Positions 8,933 through 17,583 of a stretch of 64,000 nt of DNA are shown here, in pieces (positions within the stretch are counted from its first letter, which is position 1; the number at the start of each line of letters is the position of its first letter). A program made the position numbers and the translations under genes. The DNA is from Oligosphaera ethanolica (GTDB taxonomy: Bacteria > Verrucomicrobiota > Lentisphaeria > Oligosphaerales > Oligosphaeraceae). The notes under the pieces were generated by a model. It worked only from the letters and a program-made list of their open reading frames with translations, was not told the DNA's origin and searched no databases. Location: contig NZ_JAUSVL010000001.1 of the NCBI RefSeq assembly GCF_030814695.1, positions 5,306,227 through 5,370,226 on the forward strand. The letters are read 5' to 3'.

Positions 8933-9728
8933 AGACATCTCCCGAGGCGCCGGCAAGTACTTCACAGGACAGCCTGTCACTCAGCCGAGCGATAGCCACC
9001 TCGCCCGTGCAATGGCAGGCGACAAGCCGCCGCAGGCCTAGTTGCTGCAGATATGTCGCCGTGCGCTCCAGGCGCTCGTCGTCGGCATGAACCAGATGCA
9101 GCCCGCCGATAATGGTATGGATCTTCACCTCGGGCGCGCAACGGCGACAGTACTCAATGGTGTTGATGATGCCGCTGTGGCAACAACCCGGTATGAGCAC
9201 GCCCGCCGCCAGCAGCAACGACTGGTCGTCCACCAGCAGATCCGGCTGACCTTTCGCCGAATCCAAATAGAACGGCCCGCCGCAGTCCTCGCCGCTCAAC
9301 CGCGGTATCGGTCCCGTCGCATAGACGCCCGGACTGATCTGCGTGAATTCTGTCACCTCGTGAACCAGAGCCCCCGCATAGGCACGGCGGCATCCCGCCG
9401 GCATGGATACGTCCCGCACGGGTCGGTCAGCATGGCAGCTAAAACGATCCTGTGACACGCCCCGCGCTGCATAAATGGGCAATTCCGGCACCACCGTCAG
9501 TAGCTCCGCCAGCCCACCCGTGTGGTCCCAATGACCATGGCTTAACACCAGCTGTTTAATGCTGGCCGGGTCAACACCCAACGCCGACAGGTTGCCTAGC
9601 AGCGCCGCGCCCGCGCCCGTGTCCAATAAAAGCCGCTCGCCGCTGGTGTCAATTACTGCGGCAAAGCCGTGCTCGACGGCCAAGTCCCGCCGCGTCAAAT
9701 TGTCTACCACTATCCGTAACGTGCTCAT
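8922..9728 (-). CDS. MBL-fold metallohydrolase (COG1237-like)
   Basis: A 268-residue metallo-beta-lactamase-fold hydrolase. The metal motif HxHxDH is present as SHGHWDHTGG (H64, H66, D68, H69), with the later ligands GCCHSG and ACHCTGE. The sequence resembles the group annotated as 7,8-dihydropterin-6-yl-methyl-aminobenzene-phosphate synthase-like, whose real substrate is unknown in bacteria. The ATG at 9728 has GGAGAG 5 nt upstream; in-frame upstream starts lack such a site and add a non-homologous tail. The downstream sigma54 regulator gene overlaps its stop codon, so the enzyme and regulator form one transcription unit; the hydrolase may make or remove the signal sensed by the PAS domain (inference). 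Confidence 0.88.
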   Translation of the reverse strand: MSTLRIVVDNLTRRDLAVEHGFAAVIDTSGERLLLDTGAGAALLGNLSALGVDPASIKQLVLSHGHWDHTGGLAELLTVVPELPIYAARGVSQDRFSCHADRPVRDVSMPAGCRRAYAGALVHEVTEFTQISPGVYATGPIPRLSGEDCGGPFYLDSAKGQPDLLVDDQSLLLAAGVLIPGCCHSGIINTIEYCRRCAPEVKIHTIIGGLHLVHADDERLERTATYLQQLGLRRLVACHCTGEVAIARLSDRLSCEVLAGASGDVYEC

Positions 9729-9950
9729 CGTTCTCTCCAACTCGCGCCTGCGCACGACATCTGTACTTGCTTTCAAGAAACACCCACTGCCTCTTGTGCG
9801 GCCTCCAATCGCTATTAGCATTTTTGCTACTATAGCGCATCTGCGCAATGCTGCCGGCAGTTTTTGGCCGATATTATTGCCTCTTGCTCATTCTCTCGCC
9901 CTAGCCCGCCAGCTCCATCCGTCAGCATGACGCGATGGCTGGTAATCGAT

Positions 9951-9998
9951 CAGTAACCACCCCGGTGGGGAAAACACCGGGGCGGTTACTCCTATGAA
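9951..9998. repeat. Head-to-head junction of two element A ends (palindrome)
   Basis: The sequence GTAACCaCCCCGGTG, a GGGAAAA loop and CACCGGGGcGGTTAC form a near-perfect 15-bp inverted repeat. The left half is the reverse complement of the element A 3' end (GATCAGTAACCACC), while the right half continues into the forward-strand TCCTATGAAAC start of another element A. It is therefore a fusion of two element ends. The rest of 9729-10070 shows no gene. Confidence 0.7.
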
Positions 9999-10070
9999 AC
10001 CGATGCTCTTCATGTAACGGTATCCATGGCACTTGTTCAACCAAGCAACCTTTTCTCGTCGTGCATTTCC

Positions 10071-10235
10071 GCCGCGAAGCGGCAGAAGCGCTGAAAGCGC
10101 GAAACATACCAGCCCAGGGCAAGCGGCGCCGAAGGCGCGCGCCGCCCTGGGTAGCGCGCCCTCTACGCTCGTGTTCCTCGGCCCCTTTGGCCCCAGTCGG
10201 CGCAGCTGACTGGAGCCAAAGGGGCAATGGAACTC
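10071..10235 (-). repeat. Element B copy 2
   Basis: Same multi-hairpin order as the copy at 7281. The long stem is GCCCCTTTGGC with GCCAAAGGGGC, and the inner hairpin of the second stem is GGCGCC / GGCGCG rather than the CACGCT / AGCGTG of other copies, so pairing is kept while the sequence differs. Confidence 0.85.
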
Positions 10236-10288
10236 ACTGGCTTGCGGCGGCAATTTTGCGCTGTGACCCTTTGTTGCGCGCCCCTTGT

Positions 10289-10490
10289 GAAATGGCTGGA
10301 CGGCGGCGGGCCGTGGGTTTCCTGCAAATTGTCCCCGGTGTTTTCCCCACCGGGGCGGTTACTCCTATGAAACACGTTGCCGCAAAGGTCGGCGGAAATC
10401 AAGGTCGGATGGCTGGGCGGCGGCGGGCCGTGGGTTTCCTGCAAATTGTCCCAGCGAAGCGCCGGGGTGTACACTGACCGGTTACGATCC
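10289..10490 (+). repeat. Two tandem element A copies
   Basis: Copy one (10289-10375) lacks the 5' part and ends in the hairpin CCCCGGTG / CACCGGGG. Copy two (10365-10490) starts with TCCTATGAAACACG and has its terminal hairpin replaced by a diverged CCAGCGAAGCGCCGGGG segment. A GATCCGCCCGATCCGTCC tract follows. No gene is visible between here and the sulfatase start at 10616. Confidence 0.8.
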
Positions 10491-10615
10491 GCCCGATCCG
10501 TCCGCAAAAAACTGTTCGCGGCTTTGGCGATGGGTATTACATTGGGCCTGTTGGCGACGTTATCCGATCGTGCCCACTTTCCCACTCCCCCACCCTACAC
10601 CAGTCCGAGGACCGC

Positions 10616-12118
10616 ATGAGCAAACAGCCCAACATTCTGTTATTTTTCACGGACATGCAACGGCATGACACCATCCACGCACTTGGCAACGAGGTCATCC
10701 GCACGCCCAATCTCGACCGGCTGGTGCGCGAAGGCACGGCCTTCACCAGCTGTTACTCGCCATCGCCGGTGTGCATTCCCGCGCGCTTCGCTATGCACTA
10801 CGGCCTTTATCCTTTCCGCACTGGCCTAGCTGAAAACACGCGCATGCCCGATGACAACGGCCGTTCGCTGCCGGCCGCTCTCGCCGAACTGGGCTACCAC
10901 TGCGCCGCCATCGGCAAATGTCATTTCACGCCCGACAAGGCCGCCATGCGCGGCTTCGCCGAACGGCTGATCCAGGAAGAATGCTGCTCCGATCCGGACA
11001 AAGACGACTACTGTCGCTGGCTGGCCGACAAAGGCGCGGATCACGACGAGCCCCACGGCACCCGCGGCGAGATGTACTATGTGCCACAGATATCGCTGCA
11101 CCCGGCCGCCGAGCATCCCAGCCAATGGATCGGCGACCGCAGTATCGACTTCATCCGCCAGCGCCGCGCCAACGCCAGCGACCAGCCCTGGTTCCTCTTC
11201 TCCAGCTTCATTCATCCCCACCCGCCCTTTGCGCCGCCAAAGCCCTGGCACAAACTCTACCGCTCGCCGGACATGCCCCTGCCAGAAGTGCCGCAGGACG
11301 CCGAATCGCTCCTCGTCTGGGTCAATCACTTCCAGAACCGCTACAAATACCGCGACCAGGGCATTGACGACAATCTCCTGCGCAACATGAAAGCCTACTA
11401 CTACGCCACCATCTCCTTCGTGGACTACCAGGTCGGCCGCGTCATGGCGGAGCTGGCCAAGCACGGCGAGCTGGACAACACGGTCATCGTCTTCGCCTCC
11501 GATCACGGCGAGTATCTCGGCGATTACGACTGCTTTGGCAAACGCGGCATGCACGATGCCTCGGCAAGAGTACCCCTCCTTGTCCGCTATCCCCGCGCCT
11601 TCACCGCTGATGCGCGCTGCGCGACCGCGACCTCGCTGGTGGATATCTTCCCCACCCTCATCAATGCCGCCGGCGGCATCTGCGCCGGCCGCGGCCTCGA
11701 CGGCTGCGATCTGGCCGCCATCGCCGCCGGCAAGTGCCAGCGGCGATTCGTCTTCTCGCAGTACAGTAACGACAACACCGCGCTCTACATGGTCGCTGAC
11801 GACCGCTATAAGTACGTCTGGTCCGCCGGCGATCAGCGCGAATTCCTCTTCGACCGCCAGGTCGATCCTCTTGAACGCCGCAATCGCAGCGCCCTCAGCA
11901 GCCTCGCCGAGGTCAAAAAGACCCTCAAGACCGCCCTTCTGCAAAGACTCAAGGACAACCAGCTCGACCACGCCTACGTCGAAAAAAATGGCCTGCTCGA
12001 CTGGAAGGCCAACCCACGCTATGATGACAGTTTCCGCCGTGACCCCGACGCACGTCTGCTCTTCCAAGACCACCACCTGCATAAAATCTGCTTCCCGGAT
12101 GGCTACCAGCAGGACTGA
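10616..12118 (+). CDS. Sulfatase (type I, formylglycine-dependent), first of pair
   Basis: Hydrolyses sulfate esters, probably on a sugar. The 500-residue alkaline-phosphatase-superfamily protein has the formylglycine motif C-x-P-x-R as PVCIPARFAMHYG (Cys53), the N-terminal metal-binding segment NILLFFTDMQRHD, and the later metal site FASDHGEYLGDYDCFGKRG. There is no signal peptide: the start (GAGGA 5 nt upstream) leads directly into the beta-strand, so the enzyme is predicted to be cytosolic and to act on imported sulfated mono- or oligosaccharides. It is followed 47 nt later by a second sulfatase and then by nagB and nagA, which points to sulfated N-acetylhexosamine. No formylglycine-generating or anSME maturase is in the window. 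Confidence 0.93.
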   Translation: MSKQPNILLFFTDMQRHDTIHALGNEVIRTPNLDRLVREGTAFTSCYSPSPVCIPARFAMHYGLYPFRTGLAENTRMPDDNGRSLPAALAELGYHCAAIGKCHFTPDKAAMRGFAERLIQEECCSDPDKDDYCRWLADKGADHDEPHGTRGEMYYVPQISLHPAAEHPSQWIGDRSIDFIRQRRANASDQPWFLFSSFIHPHPPFAPPKPWHKLYRSPDMPLPEVPQDAESLLVWVNHFQNRYKYRDQGIDDNLLRNMKAYYYATISFVDYQVGRVMAELAKHGELDNTVIVFASDHGEYLGDYDCFGKRGMHDASARVPLLVRYPRAFTADARCATATSLVDIFPTLINAAGGICAGRGLDGCDLAAIAAGKCQRRFVFSQYSNDNTALYMVADDRYKYVWSAGDQREFLFDRQVDPLERRNRSALSSLAEVKKTLKTALLQRLKDNQLDHAYVEKNGLLDWKANPRYDDSFRRDPDARLLFQDHHLHKICFPDGYQQD

Positions 12119-12165
12119 CAACACGCCCGCGAAGACGTCCTTCGCCAGCAAACAAGGCTCTCATT

Positions 12166-13665
12166 ATGCCACGACAACCCAACATCATCATTTTCAATCC
12201 CGACCAGTGGCGCGGCGACGTCATGGGTCACTTGGGCAATCCCGCCGCCGTGACGCCCTTCCTTGATCGCCTGGTGGCGGATGACGCCGTGTCCTTCCGC
12301 CACGCTTACTGCCAGAATCCCGTCTGCACGCCCAGCCGTTGCAGCTTCATGACGGGCTGGTATCCCCATGTCCGCGGACATCGCACCATGCACCACATGC
12401 TCCACGCCGAACATGACGAAACCAATCTCCTGCGCGAACTGAAAAGCCACGGCTACACGGTCTGGTGGGGCGGCAAAAACGACCTCATTCCCGGCGGCAG
12501 CACCTTCAGCGAGCACTGCGATGTCCATCACCGCCCTGACCGCGCCGCACTCAAAGCCCGCGGCCTCACCCTCCGCCCCGGCACCCACGGCACCGCCCCG
12601 CAATGGCGCGGCCCCAAAGACGGCGACAACTACTACAGCTTCTTCTGTGGTAAACTCGACGCCGGCAACGAAGAGCTCTATTGCGATGGCGACTGGGCTC
12701 ATGTGCTCGCCGCCATCGACTTCATCCGCGACTACCGCTCCGAACAGCCCTTCTGTCTCTACCTGCCCCTGGCCAACCCGCACCCGCCATACGCCGTGGA
12801 AGAGCCCTACTACAGCTGCACCGACCGCCAAAAGCTCCCCCCGCGTATTCCAGGGATCGACGACCCGGCCAAGCCCCGCCTGCTTCAGGGCATCCGCGAT
12901 CGCCAGGGTCTCCGCAACTGGCCCGAAGAACGCTGGAACGAACTCCGCGCGACTTACTACGGCATGTGCACGCGTCTCGACCGCCAGCTCGAACTGCTCG
13001 TCGATGCCCTCAAAGACCACGGCCATTACGACGACAGCGCCCTCTTCCTCTTCGCCGACCACGGCGACTTCACCGGCGATTACGGCCTGGTCGAAAAAAC
13101 GCAAAATACCTTCGAAGACTGTCTCACCCGCGTGCCGCTGATCGTCAAGCCACCCAAAGACCAGCCGCTTTCCCCGGGCATCCGCGATGGCTTGGTGGAA
13201 CTCGTCGATTTCACCGAAACAGTCTACGATCTGACTCACATTGATCCCGGCTACGACCGCTTTGGCATGTCACTCCTGCCCAGCCTGGCCGACCCCGCCA
13301 CGCCCCTGCGCGACGCCGTCTTCTGCGAAGGCGGCCGCCGCAAAGGCGAAATGCAGTCCGCCGAAACCGAAAGTTCGTCGGCATTCGACCCTGAAGGCCT
13401 CTACTGGCCACGCTGCTCCCTGCAGGTCCTCGACGACCACCCTTGGCACAGCAAGGCCGTCATGTGCCGTACCGCCAACGCCAAATACGTCTACCGACTC
13501 TACGAAGACGACGAATTCTACGACCTGACCAAGGACCCCGCCGAACTCCACAATGCCATCGACAACCCGGCATACCGCGACGCCATCGCTACCCTCCGCG
13601 AACGAACCCTGCGCTGGCTCGTCGAAACCGCCGATGTCGTCCCCCGCATTACCGACCCGCGATAA
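12166..13665 (+). CDS. Sulfatase (type I), second of pair
   Basis: A paralogue of the preceding sulfatase (499 residues). The formylglycine motif is PVCTPSRCSFMTG (Cys54), the N-terminal metal segment NIIIFNPDQWRGD, and the second metal site FADHGDFTGDYGLVEK. The canonical CTPSR core makes this the more typical member. As with its neighbour there is no signal peptide, so it is predicted to be cytosolic; AAGG is placed upstream of the ATG. The two enzymes diverge strongly outside the motifs, suggesting different sulfate positions or sugars rather than a recent duplication. Substrate cannot be assigned; the nagB/nagA neighbours favour sulfated GlcNAc or GalNAc. Confidence 0.94.
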   Translation: MPRQPNIIIFNPDQWRGDVMGHLGNPAAVTPFLDRLVADDAVSFRHAYCQNPVCTPSRCSFMTGWYPHVRGHRTMHHMLHAEHDETNLLRELKSHGYTVWWGGKNDLIPGGSTFSEHCDVHHRPDRAALKARGLTLRPGTHGTAPQWRGPKDGDNYYSFFCGKLDAGNEELYCDGDWAHVLAAIDFIRDYRSEQPFCLYLPLANPHPPYAVEEPYYSCTDRQKLPPRIPGIDDPAKPRLLQGIRDRQGLRNWPEERWNELRATYYGMCTRLDRQLELLVDALKDHGHYDDSALFLFADHGDFTGDYGLVEKTQNTFEDCLTRVPLIVKPPKDQPLSPGIRDGLVELVDFTETVYDLTHIDPGYDRFGMSLLPSLADPATPLRDAVFCEGGRRKGEMQSAETESSSAFDPEGLYWPRCSLQVLDDHPWHSKAVMCRTANAKYVYRLYEDDEFYDLTKDPAELHNAIDNPAYRDAIATLRERTLRWLVETADVVPRITDPR

Positions 13666-13674
13666 GTTGGCCCT

Positions 13675-13830
13675 ATCCGCAGATGACGCAGATGACAAAA
13701 GACACTCGCAAAAAAAATCTGCGATAATCTGCGTAATCTGTGGATAAAACAAGACCCGCAGCCATAATTGGCGTTAATCGGCCTAATCTGCGGATATAAA
13801 CGACCCGCAGCCAATATCTGCGGATCGTCT
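13675..13830. repeat. 'ATCTGCGGATAA' type short dispersed repeats
   Basis: Several imperfect copies of a 20-30 bp motif (ATCTGCGTAATCTGTGGATAAA and variants such as CGGCCTAATCTGCGGAT) occur here, at 28055-28280 and at 31755-31815. From general knowledge, motifs of this type recur between genes in many planctomycete, verrucomicrobial and lentisphaerote genomes. No gene lies between 13666 and 13968. Confidence 0.75.
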
Positions 13831-13968
13831 GCTGGTTGCGTAAATTGTTCTGCGCTTACGTGGCGAAGGGTGTGCGGGCTGGTATGGTATGTCCCTGGTG
13901 TACTCCAGGGAGGATAGAGACAGGCAACGCGGGATTGCGCAGTATCAAGGACGAAAACGAGGTGTGTG

Positions 13969-14736
13969 ATGAGTCTGGCGATTTATGCGAATGCGGAGCA
14001 ATGCGGTGTAGCGGCGGGACAGTACGGCGCGCAGCGTCTGCGGGAAGTCCAGGCGCGACGCGGCGAGGCGAACATCATTGTGGCGACCGGCGCCAGCCAG
14101 TTTGTGATGCTGGCGACCTTGGCGGCAGCGCCGGGTATCGACTGGTCGAAGGTCACCCTGTTCCATCTGGACGAATACGTGGGACTGCCCGAGACACATC
14201 CGGCGAGCTTTCGCAAGTACATTAAGGAGCGCTTTGTGGCCAAGCTGCCGACGGCACTGAAAAAGGCACACTATGTCGATGGCAGCGCGGCGGATCCGTC
14301 GCGAGTCTGCGCGGAATTGGGCGCGGCCATCAAGGCGCGGCCTATCGATGTGTGCTTTATCGGCATCGGTGAAAATGGCCACGTGGCATTCAACGACCCG
14401 CCAGCTGATTTCACCACCGAGGAGCCGTATCTCGTGGTCGAACTGGACGAAAAATGCCGCCGCCAGCAATTGGGCGAGGGGTGGTTTCCTAACCTGGATG
14501 CCGTGCCGAGACAGGCCATTTCCATGAGTGTGTGGCAGATCCTGCAGAGTCAGTGCATCGTCAACACGGTCCCGGACACCCGCAAGGCACATGCCGTCAA
14601 AATCAGCATCGAGGGCGACATGTGTCCCAATCACCCGGCGTCGGTCATTCGCCTGCACCCGGACTGCAGCACGTTCTGCGATGAGGCCGCCGCCGCCGAA
14701 CTCTCGGCCATCACCCGCAAATTCTGCCGCCGCTAA
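13969..14736 (+). CDS. nagB: Glucosamine-6-phosphate deaminase
   Basis: Converts glucosamine-6-phosphate to fructose-6-phosphate and ammonia, the entry of amino sugars into glycolysis. The 255-residue protein has the family hallmarks: IVATGASQFVMLATL (phosphate-binding loop), VTLFHLDEYVGLPETHPASF with the catalytic Asp/Glu and loop, and GIGENGHVAFNDPPADF, containing the active-site His. Length is slightly below the 260-270 usual. The ATG at 13969 is taken rather than the adjacent in-frame GTG because GAGGT is 5 nt upstream. It is in the same orientation as the sulfatases but 300 nt away across short repeats, and about 490 nt before nagA. Confidence 0.94.
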   Translation: MSLAIYANAEQCGVAAGQYGAQRLREVQARRGEANIIVATGASQFVMLATLAAAPGIDWSKVTLFHLDEYVGLPETHPASFRKYIKERFVAKLPTALKKAHYVDGSAADPSRVCAELGAAIKARPIDVCFIGIGENGHVAFNDPPADFTTEEPYLVVELDEKCRRQQLGEGWFPNLDAVPRQAISMSVWQILQSQCIVNTVPDTRKAHAVKISIEGDMCPNHPASVIRLHPDCSTFCDEAAAAELSAITRKFCRR

Positions 14737-14757
14737 GCAGATAAAGCAAGTCGTCTG

Positions 14758-14945
14758 ATCGGCCAAGTTCTGCCCGGAGGGCCGTACCATGCATAACCCC
14801 TGGCGAGGCGCCCGGAGGGCGCCGCAACCAGGGGTGTGACAACAACTTGGAATTGCGCCTGGAGGGCGCCACATTGGTTAGGCACGTCCCGTCTCACCGC
14901 GTCAGAGGGGGCATGTCGTGCATCCAATATCAATGGCTGACCGAT
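14758..14945 (+). repeat. Element D copy 1
   Basis: A ~175-bp element with three GC-rich hairpins: GGCCCGGAGGGCC-like, CCCCTGG...CCAGGGG enclosing GGCGCCC-GGA-GGGCGCC, and TGGAGGGCGCCA. Other copies (16555, 17404, inverted 34644) have CCCCGGG...CCCGGGG in the outer stem, again a compensatory difference. It ends in GTGCATCCAA and a short AT-rich stretch. Confidence 0.8.
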
Positions 14946-15024
14946 TGCGGCAGCGGGTTTCATAGGAGTCATCAATACGTGAACCATAGAGCGTCAGGCT
15001 GAGCCAAACGTGCCCGTTTTCCTC

Positions 15025-15187
15025 GCCGCGAAGCGGCAGAAGCGCTGAAAGCGCGAAACATACCAGCCCAGGGCAAGCACGCTGAAAGCGTGCGCCGCCC
15101 TGGGTACAACGCCAACTCTGGCCGTGTTCCTCGGCCCGCTTGGCCCCAGTCGGCGAAGCTGACTGGGGCCAAGCGGGCACTGGAACC
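15025..15187 (-). repeat. Element B copy 3
   Basis: Full element B just upstream of nagA. The long stem is GCCCGCTTGGCC with GGCCAAGCGGGC and the inner hairpin GCACGCT-GAA-AGCGTGC. The nagA ribosome site begins only ~20 nt after its end, so a transcript through the element would place these hairpins in the nagA leader. Confidence 0.85.
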
Positions 15188-15222
15188 CTTGCTTATCTAG
15201 TGATGGTGAAAAAGGTAACACT

Positions 15223-16128
15223 ATGAAGTACTTTGATTTGCAAGTCAATGGCGCCTTCGGGGTGGACTTTTCGGCGCCAGGACTGACTGCGGACGACTTT
15301 TGCCGCTGTGCCGAGCGCGTGCTGGCGGCCGGCGTGACGCGTTTTTTGCCGACGCTGATCACGTCGTCATGGGAACTCTACCAACGCAATCTGCCATTGC
15401 TGGCCAAGGCGATTAGTGCGCATGGCCTGGACTACGCAGTCCCTGGATTTCATTTGGAAGGACCATTCATCTCATCGGAGCCGGGAGCGGTCGGGGCGCA
15501 TGATCCGAGCAAGACGCGTCTGCCGACCCCGACGGCGCTGCGCGAATTACAGACAATGGCCGGAGGGCGGCTGCGGCTGCTGACGCTGGCGGCGGAATTG
15601 CCAGGCGCACCCGAGACAGCGGCTTGCGCGCATAACCTGGGCATCACCGTATCGCTGGGGCACCAGCTGGCAACATCAGCGCAAATGGCCGCCATTCATG
15701 CTGACGCGCTGACGCATTTGGGCAATGGCCTGCCCAATATGATCCACCGCCATCACAATCCCATCTGGAGCGGCCTGGCCGACGATGAGCTGACTGCAAT
15801 GATCATTTCGGACGGCCATCACCTGCCCGCAGAACTTATCCACTGCATCATTCGTTGCAAAGGCGTGGACAAGTTGGTGGTGACCAGCGACGCATCGTCC
15901 GTCACCGGGCTGCCGCCCGGGAAATACCACCTGATGGGCAGCAATGACGCCACCCTCCACGACAATGGCCTGCTCTACAACGACAGTAAGCAGTGCCTGG
16001 TCGGCAGCGCCTCACTCCTGCCACAATGCGCGGATTTCCTCCGCCAGGAAAAACTGCTGACCGAAGAAGACATCACCAAGGTCGTCTGGACCAACCCACA
16101 CCGCCTCCTCCGGATGGATGAATACTAA
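15223..16128 (+). CDS. nagA: N-acetylglucosamine-6-phosphate deacetylase, minimal form
   Basis: Removes acetate from GlcNAc-6-phosphate to give glucosamine-6-phosphate, the NagB substrate. The amidohydrolase core is clear: FDLQVNGAFGVDF at the start, HLEGPFISSEPGAVGAH, VSLGHQLATSAQ, THLGNGLPNM, IISDGHH and VTSDASSVTG. At 301 residues it is about 80 shorter than usual. It begins at the barrel (the LQVNG strand) and ends at TNPHRLLRMDEY, so both the N- and C-terminal strands that form the small beta-sandwich domain are missing. The start is supported by AAGG 10 nt upstream. The double truncation looks coordinated rather than accidental. Lies in the sulfatase-nagB-nagA block. Confidence 0.88.
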   Translation: MKYFDLQVNGAFGVDFSAPGLTADDFCRCAERVLAAGVTRFLPTLITSSWELYQRNLPLLAKAISAHGLDYAVPGFHLEGPFISSEPGAVGAHDPSKTRLPTPTALRELQTMAGGRLRLLTLAAELPGAPETAACAHNLGITVSLGHQLATSAQMAAIHADALTHLGNGLPNMIHRHHNPIWSGLADDELTAMIISDGHHLPAELIHCIIRCKGVDKLVVTSDASSVTGLPPGKYHLMGSNDATLHDNGLLYNDSKQCLVGSASLLPQCADFLRQEKLLTEEDITKVVWTNPHRLLRMDEY

Positions 16129-16734
16129 GTGCTATCCGCAGATTGCGGCTAAATCGGCCGCACACCCTCACGGGGGCCAAAGGCCGTCCCGGCGGCATTG
16201 ATCCTGGGAGCGCCGCCGTCCCGGCGGCGGGAAGGCGCTGAAAACAAAATGCTGCGCTCCGGCTGCTATCACTGGCTAACCGATGAAACCCGCTGGCGCA
16301 AATGTCGGCGAAAATCGGTCAGCGATTGATAACGGATGCCAGGCATGCCGCCGACGTCACCCCCGGGTATGCAAGTGAGTTCCATTGCCCCTTTGGCCCC
16401 AGTCAGCTTCGCCGACTAGGGCCAAAGGGGCCGAGGAACACGACTATAGTCGCCGTTGCACCCAGGGCGGCGCACGCTTTCAGCGTGCTTGCCCTGGGCT
16501 GGTATGTTTCGCGCTTTCAGCGCTTCTGCCGCTTCGCGGCAATAAAATGCCAGATCGGCCAAGTTCGGCCCGGAGGGCCGTACCATGCATATCCCCGGGT
16601 GAGGCGCCCGGAGGGCGCCGCAACCCGGGGTGTGACAGCAACTTGGAATTGCGCCCGGAGGGCGCCACATTGGCCAGGCACGTCCAGACTCACCGCACCG
16701 GAGAGAGGCATATCGTGCATCCAACATCAATCAC

Positions 16735-17131
16735 TCCTATGAAACACGCTGCCGCAAAGGTCGGCAGAAATCAAGGTCGGATGGCTGGGCGGCGGCGGGC
16801 CGTGGGTTTCCGGCAAATTGTCCCGGGTGTTTTCCACACCGTGGTGGTTACTTGCCGATGTCGTCTCGCGGCCGTGGAGTGGGCGTCTCGCCCACTCCGA
16901 CAAAACGGCTCATTGAACCGTCCTCGTCATCCACGCCGATCGTACCCGGCCTGTCTCCCCCGCCGCACGAGCCGTGCGCACAGCGGCTGGAAGCCGCTGC
17001 TACTCTGGGCCCGCTATGACTCCGCTGCCGCAAAGGTCGGCGGAAATCAAGGTCGGATGGTTGGGCGGCGACTGGCCGTGAGTTTCCGGCAAATTGTCCC
17101 CGGTGTTTTCCACACCGTGGTGGTTACTCCT
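16735..17131 (+). repeat. Composite A-E-A module, copy 1
   Basis: Element A (16735-16860), element E (16862-17027) and element A (17028-17131) in direct orientation. Element E contains GTGGGCG-TCT-CGCCCAC and CAGCGGCT-GGA-AGCCGCTG hairpins. The same A-E-A order recurs at 17584-17976 and, inverted, at 34260-34642, each time bordered by element D, so the composite behaves as a unit. Confidence 0.85.
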
Positions 17132-17583
17132 ATGAAACCCGCTGGCGCAAAGGTCGGCGAAAATCGGTCAGCGATTGATAACGGATGCCAGGCATGCCGC
17201 CGACGTCACCCCCGGGTATGCAAGTGAGTTCCATTGCCCCTTTGGCCCCAGTCAGCTTCGCCGACTAGGGCCAAAGGGGCCGAGGAACACGACTATAGTC
17301 GCCGTTGCACCCAGGGCGGCGCACGCTTTCAGCGTGCTTGCCCTGGGCTGGTATGTTTCGCGCTTTCAGCGCTTCTGCCGCTTCGCGGCAATAAAATGCC
17401 AGATCGGCCAAGTTCGGCCCGGAGGGCCGTACCATGCATATCCCCGGGTGAGGCGCCCGGAGGGCGCCGCAACCCGGGGTGTGACAGCAACTTGGAATTG
17501 CGCCCGGAGGGCGCCACATTGGCCAGGCACGTCCAGACTCACCGCACCGGAGAGAGGCATATCGTGCATCCAACATCAATCAC

